NCBI RefSeq assembly: GCF_035953295.1
Contig: NZ_CP108370.1
Span: 248,001-312,000, forward strand
DNA: 64,000 nucleotides
Origin: Streptomyces sp. NBC_01335
Lineage (GTDB): Bacteria > Actinomycetota > Actinomycetes > Streptomycetales > Streptomycetaceae
Direction of reading: 5' to 3'
Every line of letters starts with the position of its first letter. Within the stretch, counting starts at the first letter, position 1. This document shows positions 27,066 through 35,840 of this stretch, in pieces. The translations under genes and the position numbers were made by a program. The notes below the pieces were generated by a model. The model was not told where the DNA came from. It ran no database searches and saw only the letters and a list, made by a program, of their open reading frames with translations.

Positions 27066-28106
27066 TCAGCCGTTGGGCAGGATGACGGCCCGGCCGTTGA
27101 TCTTGCCGTCGTGCAGGCGCTCGTAGGCGAGCGGCGCCTCGTCGATGGAGAACGTCTCGACGTGGACGTCGACGGCGCCGGCGTGGGCCAGCTCGATGAC
27201 CTCGGCGAGCTCCTTGCGGGAGCCCCAGTAGGGCGCGGTGACCGAGGTGGCGAACGGCAGCACCCCGAAGCCGACGGGCAGGAGGCCGCCGCCGATGCCG
27301 ACGATGGTGACGTCGCTGTCGACGGAGGCGACCGCTCCGGCCGTCTTCACGGTCGCGTCGACACCGACGAAGTCCAGCACGACCTTGGCGCCGACACCGC
27401 CGGTGAGCTCGCGGACCTTGGCGGCGGCGTTCTCGTCGGACAGGACGGTCTCGTGGGCGCCGACCTTGCGGGCCAGCTCCAGCTTGTCCTCGGTGACGTC
27501 GAGGGCGATGACCTTGACGGCGGTCATCGCGCGCAGCAGCTGGATGGCGACGTGGCCGAGGCCGCCGGTGCCGATGACGACGGCCGTGGCGCCGGGCGTC
27601 AGCTTCGGCAGCGAGCGCTTGATCGCGTGGTAGGGCGTGAGGCCGGCGTCGGTCAGGGAGACGGTCTTGACCGGGTCGAGGTCGCCGATCTGGACCAGGT
27701 GGCGGGCGTTGTCGACGATCATGTACTCGGCCATGGCGCCGGGGTTGCCGAGTCCGGGCGGCATGATGCCGAGCTCGTCGGCGCGCAGGCAGTAGTTCTC
27801 CCGGCCCTCGGCGCAGTTCACGCAGGTGCCGCAGCCCCAGGGGCCGTAGACGGCGACGTTGTCCCCGACGGACACACCCTCGGCTCCGTCGCCCAGCTCC
27901 ACCACGGTGCCGACGCCCTCGTGGCCGAGGGTGAGCGGCAGCGGGTAGGTGAGCTCTTCGGCGGACCAGCTCATCACGGCGATGTCGGAGTGACAGACGC
28001 CGGCCGCGGTGACCTTCAGCAGGATCTGGCCCGGACCGGGCACGGGCTTCGGGATCTCGACGACCTCGGGTGCCGCGCCCACGGTGCGGTACTGGACTGC
28101 CTTCAT
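27066..28106 (-). CDS. Zinc-dependent NAD(P) alcohol dehydrogenase
   Basis: A 346-residue medium-chain dehydrogenase that oxidises alcohols or reduces aldehydes. Catalytic zinc ligands: Cys in GVCHSD near 38 and His in GHEGVG near 62. Four structural-zinc cysteines lie in CGTCVNCAEGRENYC near 92-106. Rossmann motif GTGGLG lies near 176. AGAGGAAGA gives a good ribosome site before ATG 28106. It follows the SDR gene on the same strand after a 122-bp gap with a hairpin; shared control by the TetR gene is possible. Substrate unknown. Confidence 0.9.
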   Translation of the reverse strand: MKAVQYRTVGAAPEVVEIPKPVPGPGQILLKVTAAGVCHSDIAVMSWSAEELTYPLPLTLGHEGVGTVVELGDGAEGVSVGDNVAVYGPWGCGTCVNCAEGRENYCLRADELGIMPPGLGNPGAMAEYMIVDNARHLVQIGDLDPVKTVSLTDAGLTPYHAIKRSLPKLTPGATAVVIGTGGLGHVAIQLLRAMTAVKVIALDVTEDKLELARKVGAHETVLSDENAAAKVRELTGGVGAKVVLDFVGVDATVKTAGAVASVDSDVTIVGIGGGLLPVGFGVLPFATSVTAPYWGSRKELAEVIELAHAGAVDVHVETFSIDEAPLAYERLHDGKINGRAVILPNG

Positions 28107-28144
28107 GGTTCTTCCTCTGTTCTGTACCGGGCCCACCGCCGGTT

Positions 28145-28163
28145 CCGGCCGGGTTTCGGCCGG
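28145..28163 (-). terminator. Hairpin after the SDR gene
   Basis: CCGGCCG (28145-28151) pairs with CGGCCGG (28157-28163), set inside longer imperfect GGGCCC-rich arms (about 28129-28182). Partial terminator between the SDR and ADH genes. Confidence 0.55.
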
Positions 28164-28228
28164 TCCGCCGGTGGGTGGGCCCTCTGCTGTGCCCCCGTCG
28201 CGCCCCTGGTGTCCTCCAGGGAGGGTGG

Positions 28229-29005
28229 TCAGGAGGCGGAGTAGCCGCCGTCGACCAGGTGGTAGCTGCCGTGGACGAAGGAGGCGCGGTCGGAGAGCAG
28301 GAACGCGGCGAGCTCGGCGACCTCCTCCGAGGTGCCCAGGCGGCCCGCGGGGTGGAGCGAGATCAGGTGGTCGCGTGCCGGGCCGTCGGTGTTGCGGAGC
28401 AGCGGGGTGTCGATGAAGCCCGGGCCCACGGCGTTGACGCGGATGTTCTGCGCCGCGTACTCCAGGGCGGCCGTCTTGGTCAGGCCGACGACGCCGTGCT
28501 TGGCGGCGACGTACGCCGGGGACTGGGCGAAGCCGTTGGTGCCGAGGATGGAGGAGATGTTGACGATGGCACCGCCGCCGGCCTTGAGGAGCTCGGGGAT
28601 CTCGTAGCGCATCGAGTGGAAGACGCCGCTGAGGTTGGTGGCGAGGACGCGGTTCCAGTCCTCGACGGCGTACTCGCCGGTGGGGGCGGCGGGGCCGCCG
28701 ATGCCGGCGTTGTTCACCGCGAGGTGCAGGGCGCCGAAGGTGTCGACGGCGAACCGGACACCGGCTTCGACGGAGGCCGGGTCGGTGACGTCCAGGCGGA
28801 CGGCGGCGGCGCGGGCGCCGGTGGCCGTCAGCTCGGCGACGGCCTTGCGGGCGCTCTCCTCGTCGTAGTCGGCGACGACGACCGCCGCGCCACCGGCCGC
28901 GAGGCGCTGCGACAGGGCCAGGCCGATGCCGGAGGCGCCGCCGGTGACCAGCGCGACCTTGCCGGTGAACTCCGTCGCGTAGGAGGTGGAGAGGTCAGTG
29001 CTCAT
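28229..29005 (-). CDS. Short-chain dehydrogenase/reductase
   Basis: A 258-residue NAD(P)-dependent oxidoreductase: cofactor loop TGGASGIG near residues 21-28, NNAG near 93-96, catalytic Ser in NISSILG, and Tyr/Lys in YVAAKHG near 167. The end (LVDGGYSAS) is typical. The ATG overlaps the TetR stop by ATGA, so the two genes are translationally coupled and the SDR is the likely regulated function. With the zinc dehydrogenase downstream, it may form a small alcohol/ketone redox pathway; substrate unknown. Confidence 0.9.
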   Translation of the reverse strand: MSTDLSTSYATEFTGKVALVTGGASGIGLALSQRLAAGGAAVVVADYDEESARKAVAELTATGARAAAVRLDVTDPASVEAGVRFAVDTFGALHLAVNNAGIGGPAAPTGEYAVEDWNRVLATNLSGVFHSMRYEIPELLKAGGGAIVNISSILGTNGFAQSPAYVAAKHGVVGLTKTAALEYAAQNIRVNAVGPGFIDTPLLRNTDGPARDHLISLHPAGRLGTSEEVAELAAFLLSDRASFVHGSYHLVDGGYSAS

Positions 29006-29682
29006 GATGAGGTGCTTCTTTCTGTGGTGCTGCGGTGCGCCGGACGCGGCCCTGTGGGGGCGGCCGGGGTCAGAAGGTCCGCGGAGAGGGCGTCGAACGC
29101 CTGGACCACGAGTTCGGGCAGGGCGTCCGGGAGACCGCCGCGGACCCAGGCGGCCTGCGCCGCGAGGAGGGCTCCGGCTCCGGCTGCGACCGTCACGGCG
29201 GGACGGATGTCCTCGCGGCGGTCCACGCCCAGCCGGTCCGCGAGGATGGCGACCGACTCCTCCTGGGCGTCCACCCTGATGTGGTGGTACGCCGCGTAGA
29301 GGGTCGGCTCCTCCTCGGCCAGGACCAGCAGCTCGAAGATCCGGGGGCGCAGGTGCCAGGGCCCGGCGGCGGTGTCGTCGAGCCAGTCGAGTACGGCACG
29401 CCGGTAGGCGGTGAGCGGGGGCTCGGTGGCGGGCCGGGCGCGCAGGGCCTCGTTGATGCGGTCGCCGTCGCCGCGTACGGCGTCGAGGACCGCGTCCTCC
29501 TTGCTCCGGAAGTACCGGCTGAAGGTGCGCCGGTCGACATCGGCCGCTTCCGCGATCTCCTCGACCGTCACCCTGCGCAGACCGCGGTCGAGTACGAGCT
29601 CGAACGCGGCCCGGGCCAGCGTGTCCCGGGTCCGGCGGGCCTTGCGGCCCCGCCTCTCCGGTTCCCTCTGCTCCGTGCTCAT
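29002..29682 (-). CDS. TetR-family repressor coupled to SDR
   Basis: A 226-residue repressor. The helix-turn-helix is clear: RDTLARAAFELVLDRGLRRVTVEEIAEAADVDRRTFSRYFRSKEDAVLDAV. The C-terminal domain is longer than usual, with a hydrophobic pocket-like region and a disordered tail (TPAAPTGPRP). ATG at 29682 is chosen; a GTG at 29697 adds five residues but has no ribosome site. Its stop overlaps the SDR start (ATGA). Two dyads at 29705-29736 just upstream should be its operator, giving autoregulation and control of SDR, and perhaps ADH. Confidence 0.88.
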   Translation of the reverse strand: MSTEQREPERRGRKARRTRDTLARAAFELVLDRGLRRVTVEEIAEAADVDRRTFSRYFRSKEDAVLDAVRGDGDRINEALRARPATEPPLTAYRRAVLDWLDDTAAGPWHLRPRIFELLVLAEEEPTLYAAYHHIRVDAQEESVAILADRLGVDRREDIRPAVTVAAGAGALLAAQAAWVRGGLPDALPELVVQAFDALSADLLTPAAPTGPRPAHRSTTERSTSS

Positions 29683-29704
29683 GTCTGCACCGTACACCTA
29701 AAAA

Positions 29705-29736
29705 TGTCGCAGCGGGACAAATGTCGTGGTGGGACT
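29705..29736. promoter_or_regulatory. Double TetR operator
   Basis: TGTC-N7-GACA (29705-29719) and TGTC-N7-GACT (29722-29736) repeat with a 17-bp period, placing two dimers on one DNA face. It sits immediately upstream of the TetR start. Confidence 0.65.
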
Positions 29737-29942
29737 TTTCGCGGGAGCGGGGAGGGGCGCGCGGCGGTGCGCGGGAGGGAGGCGAGGCAGCGTGCGGGAG
29801 GGTGCGCGGCGGGCCGGACGGCCGAGGGCGGTCGGCGGTCGGCGGGGGGGTTCACGCCCGGCGACATGACCGGCATGTGCCGCCTGGTCACCCCGGCACC
29901 CTGAGCCCCTGGATCTCCGCGCGCGGAAAGGGCATGAAAAAG

Positions 29943-29978
29943 GGGGCGGCGGCGAGCAGGTTCGCTCGCCGCCGCCCC
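29943..29978 (-). terminator. Terminator with T-run after the GNAT gene
   Basis: GGGGCGGCGGCGAGC (29943-29957) pairs with GCTCGCCGCCGCCCC (29964-29978); read on the minus strand the stem is followed by a CCTTTTT run. It ends the GNAT gene at 30020. The rest of 29737-29942 shows no gene I can support. Confidence 0.85.
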
Positions 29979-30019
29979 TTCTCCACCCGGTCGCCCCGCC
30001 GGGGCGACCGGACGACGGG

Positions 30020-30823
30020 TCAGACGCCCACGGCCGGGGCGGACAGCTCCGACGGGGTCGTCGCGCCCCGGAACAGGACTGTGCGGCGGAGGCGGAAGCC
30101 GAGGGACTCGTAGAGCCGGATCGCCCCGGTGTTCTCCGCCGCCGCGTGCAGGAACGGGATGTCGCCGCGCTCGGTGATCGCGCGGGCGACGGCCGGCACC
30201 AGCCGGCTCGCGAGGCCCTGGCCGCGTACGGACGCGTCGGTGCAGACCGCACTGATCTCGCTCCAGCCGGCCGGACGCACCCGCTCCCCCGCCATGGCGA
30301 CCAGCACCCCTTCACGCCGGACGCCCAGGTACGTACCGAGCTCGACGGTGCGCGGCAGGAACGGCCCCGGGCGGGTGCGGGCGACCAGGTCCAGCATCTC
30401 GGGTACGTCCTCGGCGCCGAGCCGCACCGCCTCGGGGTACGCCTCCGGGCGCAGCCCCTCACCGGTCAGCTGCACACCGTCGGCCTCGAACCCGATCTCC
30501 CAGTCCTGCGGCGGCGCCTGCCGGACGCCCATGAGCATGACCGGGGCGCCGGGGCCCGCGAGGGCGGCGGCGTCCGCCCAGTCCTGTGCGTCCGGCTCCT
30601 CGGGCAGCGCGAACCAGGGCGCCACGTCGACGGGGTAGCGGACGACACGGCCCCGCCACTCGGCGAGGTGCGCCTGCGGGCCGCTCAGCGCGGAGAGGGA
30701 CGGGTTGTCCAGGGGGTGAAGGGGATGGCCGGAGCTCTCCTGCCACGGGGCGGGGGCGCCCACCGGGCCGCTCCCCCTGCTCGCGGGGGCTCCGCGGTGA
30801 TCGGTGACGTATGCCTCGGACAT
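30020..30823 (-). CDS. GNAT-family acetyltransferase
   Basis: A 267-residue enzyme transferring an acetyl group from acetyl-CoA. The C-terminal half has the GNAT core: GVLVAMAGERVRP, TDASVRGQGLASRLVPAVARAI (acetyl-CoA pyrophosphate loop Q/R-x-x-G-x-G/A near 215) and NTGAIRLYESLGFRLRRT. The N-terminal half is a divergent FR47-like region with a disordered start. GAGGAAAGC precedes ATG 30823. It shares the 478-bp upstream space with the sigma factor gene but is transcribed away from it. Substrate unknown. Confidence 0.85.
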   Translation of the reverse strand: MSEAYVTDHRGAPASRGSGPVGAPAPWQESSGHPLHPLDNPSLSALSGPQAHLAEWRGRVVRYPVDVAPWFALPEEPDAQDWADAAALAGPGAPVMLMGVRQAPPQDWEIGFEADGVQLTGEGLRPEAYPEAVRLGAEDVPEMLDLVARTRPGPFLPRTVELGTYLGVRREGVLVAMAGERVRPAGWSEISAVCTDASVRGQGLASRLVPAVARAITERGDIPFLHAAAENTGAIRLYESLGFRLRRTVLFRGATTPSELSAPAVGV

Positions 30824-31301
30824 GCTTTCCTCGCTCCGGTCGCCCTCGGGGGCAGGCGCCGGAGGGCGGCGCCGCATCTGGCGAAAAGCGCCTGCGGCGA
30901 CCATGTATTCCCGGCTCCGGCCGTCGGGCACGGTGGAACGCCTCGGTGAGTGGCCCGGTGGTCCACCCGATGGGCACCTCCCCACCTCCCGGAAGGGGGA
31001 AGCCTGGCCGGTACGGCTCCCTCCGGCGCCCGCCTGTGGCACTCTGGTGGCGACCGCCCCACCGGGCTCCCCCGTACCGGTGGGGCGGTTCCGTGCGCCG
31101 ACGTGCCCGGCGGGCCATCGCGATGGCGAAGCGACGGCAACGGCGCAGGCGACAGCGACAGCGACGAGTGGACGTCGGCACGGTCGATTCCTGGCCATTT
31201 CCGAACTCCTGTCCTGATCCCTTTCGCTGACGGCGCATGAGGCCCGCAGCCCGGGGAAGGTGCCAGTACCTGAGGGCATTCGACCAGGGGAGCGTGACGG
31301 G
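30824..31301. other. Long divergent intergenic region before the sigma factor gene
   Basis: 478 bp between the divergent GNAT and sigma factor genes. It holds a perfect 13-bp hairpin, ACCGCCCCACCGG (31053-31065) / CCGGTGGGGCGGT (31077-31089), loop 11 nt. Downstream a short basic reading frame exists (RQRRRRQRQRRVDVG at about 31137-31181) with weak support. I could not identify a clear SigB-type GTTT/GGGTA promoter by eye. A structured 5' leader or small RNA is possible. Confidence 0.4.
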
Positions 31302-32174
31302 ATGACCGCACACACGGTACGGGGCACCACGGTGGACAAGGCGGAGGTGACGGACGGGCTCCCGTGGATCGAGGACGCGGGCAAGGTCGCACCCCAGGAC
31401 GCACGCCAGCTCTCGCGGGTCTTCTTCGACCGCCTCCAGGAGCTGGAAGAGGGCACCCACGCGTACCAGTACGCGCGGAACACGCTGATCGAGATGAATC
31501 TCTCCCTCGTCCGCTTCGCCGCCGGCCGGTTCCGCAACCGGGGCAGCGGCGACATGGAGGACATCATCCAGGTCGGCACCATCGGGCTGATCAAGGCCAT
31601 CGACCGGTTCGACCTCTCGCGCGAAGTGGAGTTCACCTCCTTCGCGGTGCCGTACATCGTCGGCGAGATCAAACGCTTCTTCCGTGACACCAGCTGGGCC
31701 GTCCACGTACCCCGGCGGCTTCAGGAGCTGCGGGTCGACCTCGCCAAGGCCAAGGACGCCCTCGCCGTCGACCTGGACCGCGACCCGACGGTCCAGGAAC
31801 TCGCCGACCATCTGGAGCTGTCGCCGGAGGAGGTCACGGAGGGCATCGTCGCCTCGAACGGCTACACCGCCGGTTCGCTCGACATGCCCACCGACAGCGG
31901 CGAGTCGGGGCGCCCGCACACGAACGGCCGGACCTTCGCCGACGTGCTCGGCGAACCGGACTCCGCCATGGAGGGCGTGGAGAACCTCCAGGCGCTCGCC
32001 CCGCTCATGGACCAACTCGACGCGCGGGAACGCCGGATCATCGACATGCGCTTCGGCCAGGAGATGACCCAGGCCCAGATCGGCGCCGAACTGGGCATCT
32101 CCCAGATGCACGTGTCCCGGCTCCTCAGCCGGATGCTGCGCAAGCTGCGCGACGGAATGCTGACGGAGGAGTGA
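31302..32174 (+). CDS. SigB/SigF-family RNA polymerase sigma factor
   Basis: A 290-residue group 3 sigma factor. Region 2: AYQYARNTLIEMNLSLVRFAAGRFRNRGSGDMEDIIQVGTIGLIKAIDRFDLSREVEFTSFAVPYIVGEIKRFFRD. Region 3 follows (VHVPRRLQELRVDLAKAKDALAVDLDRDPTVQELADHL). Region 4: LDARERRIIDMRFGQEMTQAQIGAELGISQMHVSRLLSRMLRKLR. Streptomyces has many of these, for osmotic stress and spore development. ATG at 31302 has GGGGAG about 9 nt upstream; GTG 31260 gives 14 more residues of poor quality. No anti-sigma or anti-anti-sigma gene is adjacent, so its partner lies elsewhere. Confidence 0.9.
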   Translation: MTAHTVRGTTVDKAEVTDGLPWIEDAGKVAPQDARQLSRVFFDRLQELEEGTHAYQYARNTLIEMNLSLVRFAAGRFRNRGSGDMEDIIQVGTIGLIKAIDRFDLSREVEFTSFAVPYIVGEIKRFFRDTSWAVHVPRRLQELRVDLAKAKDALAVDLDRDPTVQELADHLELSPEEVTEGIVASNGYTAGSLDMPTDSGESGRPHTNGRTFADVLGEPDSAMEGVENLQALAPLMDQLDARERRIIDMRFGQEMTQAQIGAELGISQMHVSRLLSRMLRKLRDGMLTEE

Positions 32175-32208
32175 CCCGGCGGGGCGGACACCGTCCGGGA
32201 GCGGAGAG

Positions 32209-32238
32209 CATGGGCGCGGCCTTCGGGCCGCGCCCATG
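32209..32238. terminator. 13-bp hairpin with TTCG loop between convergent genes
   Basis: CATGGGCGCGGCC (32209-32221), TTCG, GGCCGCGCCCATG (32226-32238). A stable UUCG tetraloop terminator for the sigma gene and the convergent aldo/keto reductase. Confidence 0.88.
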
Positions 32239-32283
32239 TCGCGTGCCGCCCCCGGAGCCCCGAGGCGCGGGGCGGCGGTACGC

Positions 32284-33210
32284 TCAGCTCCCGGCCGGAG
32301 CGTCGGCGGCGTGGTGGGCCGCGTCCAGGAGGGTCAGCTCCTCCTCGGTCAGCCGCAGGGCGCCGGCGGCCACGTTCTCCTCCAGGTGTGCCGGATCGCC
32401 GGTACCGGGGATGGCCAGCACGTGCGGGCCGCGGTGCAGCGTCCAGGCCAGCCGGACCTGCGCGGCACTGGCGCCGTGCGCCCGCGCGACGGCCGTCACC
32501 TCGTCCCGCTCCGCCACCGTGCCGGCGCCCCCATCCCGGCCGGCACCGGCGATCGAGTAGAACGGCACGAACGCGATGCCCTGTTCACCGCAACTGTCGA
32601 CGAAGTCGTCCTGGTCGGGGCGCACTCCGATGCCGTAGAGGTTCTGTACGCACACCACGGGGGCGATCTTCCGGGCCTCGACGAGGTGTTCGGGGGTCAC
32701 GTTGGATATGCCCAGGTGCCGGATGAGCCCCCGCTCGCGCAGGTCGGCCAGCACGCCGAAGCGTTCGGCGATCGAATGGGGCCCCAGCACACGGAGGTTG
32801 ACCACGTCGAGGTGGTCGCGGCCGAGCTGGCGCAGGTTCTCCTCGACCTGCTCGCGCAGGCGTTCCGGAGTGGCGTGGGGCAGCCACTCGCCGGAAGGAC
32901 CGCGGCCGGGGCCCACCTTGGTGGTGATGACGAGGTCGTCCGGGTAGGGACCCAGCGCCCGGTTGATCAGCTCGTTGGCGGAGCGCAGGCGCGAGAAGTA
33001 GAACGCGGCGGTGTCGATGTGGTTGACGCCGAGTTCGACCGCGCGGCGCAGCACGTGGATCGCCTGGTCACGGTCGCGCGGGACGGCGTCGGGGTCGAAC
33101 GCGGCGCCGGTCTGCGGCAGGCGCATGGTGCCGAAGCCGATCCGGTTGATCTTCCGGTCGCCGAGGGTCCAGGTGCCCGAGGCCGCTGCCGTGATGGTGG
33201 GTGAGGTCAT
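32284..33210 (-). CDS. Aldo/keto reductase
   Basis: A 308-residue NADPH-dependent reductase with a TIM-barrel sequence. Strands and motifs: INRIGFGTMRLPQTG, GVNHIDTAAFYF (catalytic Asp and Tyr; the usual DTAxxYG is DTAAFYF), VITTKVGPG (catalytic Lys), HLDVVNLRVLG, LIRHLGISNVTP, and the phosphate-binding VLAIPGTGDPAHLEEN. ATG at 33210 starts MTSPTITAAASG. It is a monocistronic, convergent partner of the sigma gene. Substrate unknown. Confidence 0.88.
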   Translation of the reverse strand: MTSPTITAAASGTWTLGDRKINRIGFGTMRLPQTGAAFDPDAVPRDRDQAIHVLRRAVELGVNHIDTAAFYFSRLRSANELINRALGPYPDDLVITTKVGPGRGPSGEWLPHATPERLREQVEENLRQLGRDHLDVVNLRVLGPHSIAERFGVLADLRERGLIRHLGISNVTPEHLVEARKIAPVVCVQNLYGIGVRPDQDDFVDSCGEQGIAFVPFYSIAGAGRDGGAGTVAERDEVTAVARAHGASAAQVRLAWTLHRGPHVLAIPGTGDPAHLEENVAAGALRLTEEELTLLDAAHHAADAPAGS

Positions 33211-33447
33211 GGCGCCATGTTCGCCGCACGGCGAACGCGCGGGCAAATTCCTTTGGCTCGCCCCGCGAGCACCGGCGGATGCCGCCGCGGCCGGCCCGCC
33301 CGGCCCTCAACTGTTGCCACCGCATTGCGGGTTCGTGGCGGGGCGGTCGAACGTCTTCCCGCCACGCGCGGCTGACCCTACGGTCCGTAACCGGCCCGCG
33401 GCGAAGCCGCGTCGGCACCACCTCTCCGCATTCCCCGAGGAGCGCCC

Positions 33448-34704
33448 ATGGTTCACACCCCGCTGTCCGAGTCCGCGTACGACCGGATGCGCATGCGCCA
33501 GTGGGCGGACGGCAGGGCGCGGGCCGCCGGGATCGGCCGGCGGGATCTGCTGAGGCTGGTGGCAGCCGCCTCGGTGGCCGTACCTCTGGCCTCGGCCGCG
33601 ACCCCCGCACAGGCGGCGGAGTCGCTGCCCGGCGTGGTGAAGCCCCTGCCCGCCGACCTGTTCACGATCCGGGGCACCAACGCGGAGACCAACTTCGCCG
33701 CGCTGCGCACGACGGGGCTGCTCACCCCCGCGGACCGCTTCTTCGTACGGAACCACACCGCGACGCCCCGCGTCGAGGCGGCCGACTGGAAGCTCACCGT
33801 CTGGGGCGACGGGCTGACCGGCGGAGCGGTGGACTTCTCGTACGACGCCCTGCGCGCCCTGCCGTCGGTCACCCGCACCACGTTCATCGAGTGCGCGGGC
33901 AACGCCCGCAGCTTCTACACCACCCAGCAGAACCAGCAGGTCAGCGGCACGGCGTGGACCCTCGGCGCGATCGGGACCGCGCGCTGGCGCGGCGTGCCGC
34001 TGCGTACCGTGCTGCGCCGCGCGGGCATCGGCCGGCACGCCGTCGACGTGCTGCCGCGCGGTCTGGACGCGGAGGTGGTGACCGACGGCGTGAACCTGGG
34101 GCGGGTACGCCGGCCGCTGCCGGTGTCCAAGGCCCTGGACGACGTACTGCTCGCCTACGAGATGAACGGCGAGCCGCTGCCGCCGGACCACGGCTTCCCG
34201 GTGCGGCTGGTCGTGCCCTCGTGGGTGGGGGTCGCCAACATCAAGTGGGTGGGCGACATCGAGGTGAGCACCGAGCCGCTGGTCTCCCCGTGGAACACCA
34301 CCCTCTACCGGCTGTTCGGACCCGGCCATCCCGCGGAGGGCAGCGCGCCGCTGACCCGCCAGACCCTCAAGAGCGCCTTCGAGCTTCCGCTCGGCGCGTC
34401 CTTCGCCGCGCACCGGCGGGTCGAACTGACGGGGCGTTCCTGGTCGGGCGGGGCACCGGTCCGGTCGGTGGAGATCAGCACGGACGGCGGGGTCCGCTGG
34501 CGGCGGGCCCGGCTGCGCGACGAGCCGCGCGCCGGGAGCTGGGTGCGCTGGTCGGCGGATTGGGTGCCGGACCGTACCGGGCCGGGCGTCCTGCTGGCGC
34601 GGGCCACGGACCGGTCGGGGCGGATCCAGCCGGAGACAGCGGCGTACAACACGCAGGGGTACCTCTTCGACGCCGTGGTACGCCACCCGGTGACGGTGGT
34701 CTGA
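33448..34704 (+). CDS. Tat-exported sulfite oxidase-like molybdoenzyme
   Basis: A 418-residue enzyme carrying a mononuclear molybdenum cofactor. Twin-arginine signal GRRDLLRLVAAASVAVPLASA lies at residues about 28-50. The oxidoreductase domain has DRFFVRNHTATP, the molybdenum-ligand Cys in IECAGNARSF near residue 151, and the substrate-site segment GFPVRLVVPSWVGVANIKWVGDIEV. A C-terminal dimerisation-type beta domain ends in RHPVTVV. It probably oxidises sulfite or a related S/N-oxide outside the membrane. The ATG at 33448 has GAGGAGCGCCC upstream. No cytochrome partner is adjacent. Confidence 0.88.
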   Translation: MVHTPLSESAYDRMRMRQWADGRARAAGIGRRDLLRLVAAASVAVPLASAATPAQAAESLPGVVKPLPADLFTIRGTNAETNFAALRTTGLLTPADRFFVRNHTATPRVEAADWKLTVWGDGLTGGAVDFSYDALRALPSVTRTTFIECAGNARSFYTTQQNQQVSGTAWTLGAIGTARWRGVPLRTVLRRAGIGRHAVDVLPRGLDAEVVTDGVNLGRVRRPLPVSKALDDVLLAYEMNGEPLPPDHGFPVRLVVPSWVGVANIKWVGDIEVSTEPLVSPWNTTLYRLFGPGHPAEGSAPLTRQTLKSAFELPLGASFAAHRRVELTGRSWSGGAPVRSVEISTDGGVRWRRARLRDEPRAGSWVRWSADWVPDRTGPGVLLARATDRSGRIQPETAAYNTQGYLFDAVVRHPVTVV

Positions 34705-34729
34705 GGAAGGAGGAAGCGGGGGCAGGGGC

Positions 34730-35575
34730 CTACAGGCGCGAGGCCCCGCCGCCCGGCGGGCCCGGCTCGCGCGCGTGGCGCAGGTGGAGCAGCGCGCCGT
34801 CGAGTACGGCGGCGTGCACGGCCCTCGCCAGGCGTGCGCCCCAGCGCGACCGGGGCCCGGCGAAGGGTTCCGCGCCGTCGGCGCCCGGGGCGGGGGCGGC
34901 GACGCAGACGGCGTCGGTGGGGGTTCCGGAGCAGTCGAGCCCGGCGTCCAGGAGCGCCTGCACCTTCGCCTCGGTTGCGGTGGCGACGGCGTTGACCAGG
35001 GCGGCGTCGCTGAGGGCTACCGGGAGGACGACGACGATGTTGATCGTTCCGGGTTGCGGCGGGCCGTCCGCGCCGGGCGCAGGGGCGGCCGCCCAGCCGC
35101 GTACGCCCAGGCCGCTGGTGACGGTGGCCGTGACGCCCTCGTCGTACGCCTCGGTGCAGGTGCTCACGTCGGCGGCGGTCATGAGTCCGGCGCCGGGTCC
35201 GTCGAGCCCCTCCGCCGCGGCGATCTCCGCGAGGTGGCGGTCGGGGTCGAGCCTCGGGTACCCGCCGGGCACCTGGGCGTTGAGGATCCAGGCGCGGGTG
35301 CCGATGCCGCCGCCGAGGACCGCGCTGCTGCAGACCCGGCTGCCGGGGGCCAGCCGCCAGACCAGATGGCCCAGCCGGTGGCCGTCCTCGTGCCGGGTGC
35401 GCAGGCGGCCGCGCGGCGCCGGGCGCGGGAGGGGTACGGAGGCGATGGCGGTTCCCGGGGTGAGCGGCGGCCGGCCGCGGTTGACGGCCCACCGGTGCGG
35501 ACGACGACAGCCGGTCGACGATACGGACGACGACAGCCGGTCGATCCTATGCGGGGCCCCGGTGCCGCCGGGCAC
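34730..35575 (-). CDS. cbiZ: Adenosylcobinamide amidohydrolase (CbiZ)
   Basis: Cleaves the aminopropanol arm from adenosylcobinamide so that salvaged corrinoids can be rebuilt into cobalamin. The conserved core is easily read: WRLAPGSRVCSSAVLGGGIG, LDPDRHLAEIAAAEGLDGPGAGLMTAADV, GLGVRGWAAAP, GTINIVVVLPVALSDAALVNAVATATEAKVQALL, DCSGTPTDAVCVAAP, PRSRWGARLARAVHAAV. The start is uncertain: ATG 35575 gives an N-terminus encoded by a 21-bp duplication (35498-35544); no in-frame alternative has a good ribosome site. It belongs with the cobalamin importer at 37008-39981, though a DUF2382 gene lies between. Confidence 0.82.
   Translation of the reverse strand: MPGGTGAPHRIDRLSSSVSSTGCRRPHRWAVNRGRPPLTPGTAIASVPLPRPAPRGRLRTRHEDGHRLGHLVWRLAPGSRVCSSAVLGGGIGTRAWILNAQVPGGYPRLDPDRHLAEIAAAEGLDGPGAGLMTAADVSTCTEAYDEGVTATVTSGLGVRGWAAAPAPGADGPPQPGTINIVVVLPVALSDAALVNAVATATEAKVQALLDAGLDCSGTPTDAVCVAAPAPGADGAEPFAGPRSRWGARLARAVHAAVLDGALLHLRHAREPGPPGGGASRL
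35498..35544 (-). repeat. 21-bp duplication at the 5' end of cbiZ
   Basis: The same 21-mer starts at 35498 and 35524 (26-bp period), lying inside the first codons of cbiZ. It may be a slipped duplication that shifted or extended the translation start. Confidence 0.75.
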
Positions 35576-35840
35576 CGCCCGTACACACCGCCGCCCGATC
35601 GGCTTCCGGGCGGGCCGACGTGCCGCCTGCCACCTGGGCCATCACCCGTATGGCCTAACGGGTGGTCCGGGTCACCTTTCCCGGCGGTCGCGGGGCGGGG
35701 CGGGCGCGACGCCCCGTGTCCGCCGGGCCCCGGATGGCCGGTGGGTTGCAGGGGCCATCCGGGTGAGGCGCGATGGAACCGGGCGTGCCGCACCTGAGTG
35801 GACCCACCACAGGACGCGTCCGGGCGAGGAGGCATCGGTC

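Noticed and set aside
31137..31230. Arg-rich small protein before the sigma gene
   Set aside because: Short basic frame without a good ribosome site or codon bias; mentioned only within the region note.
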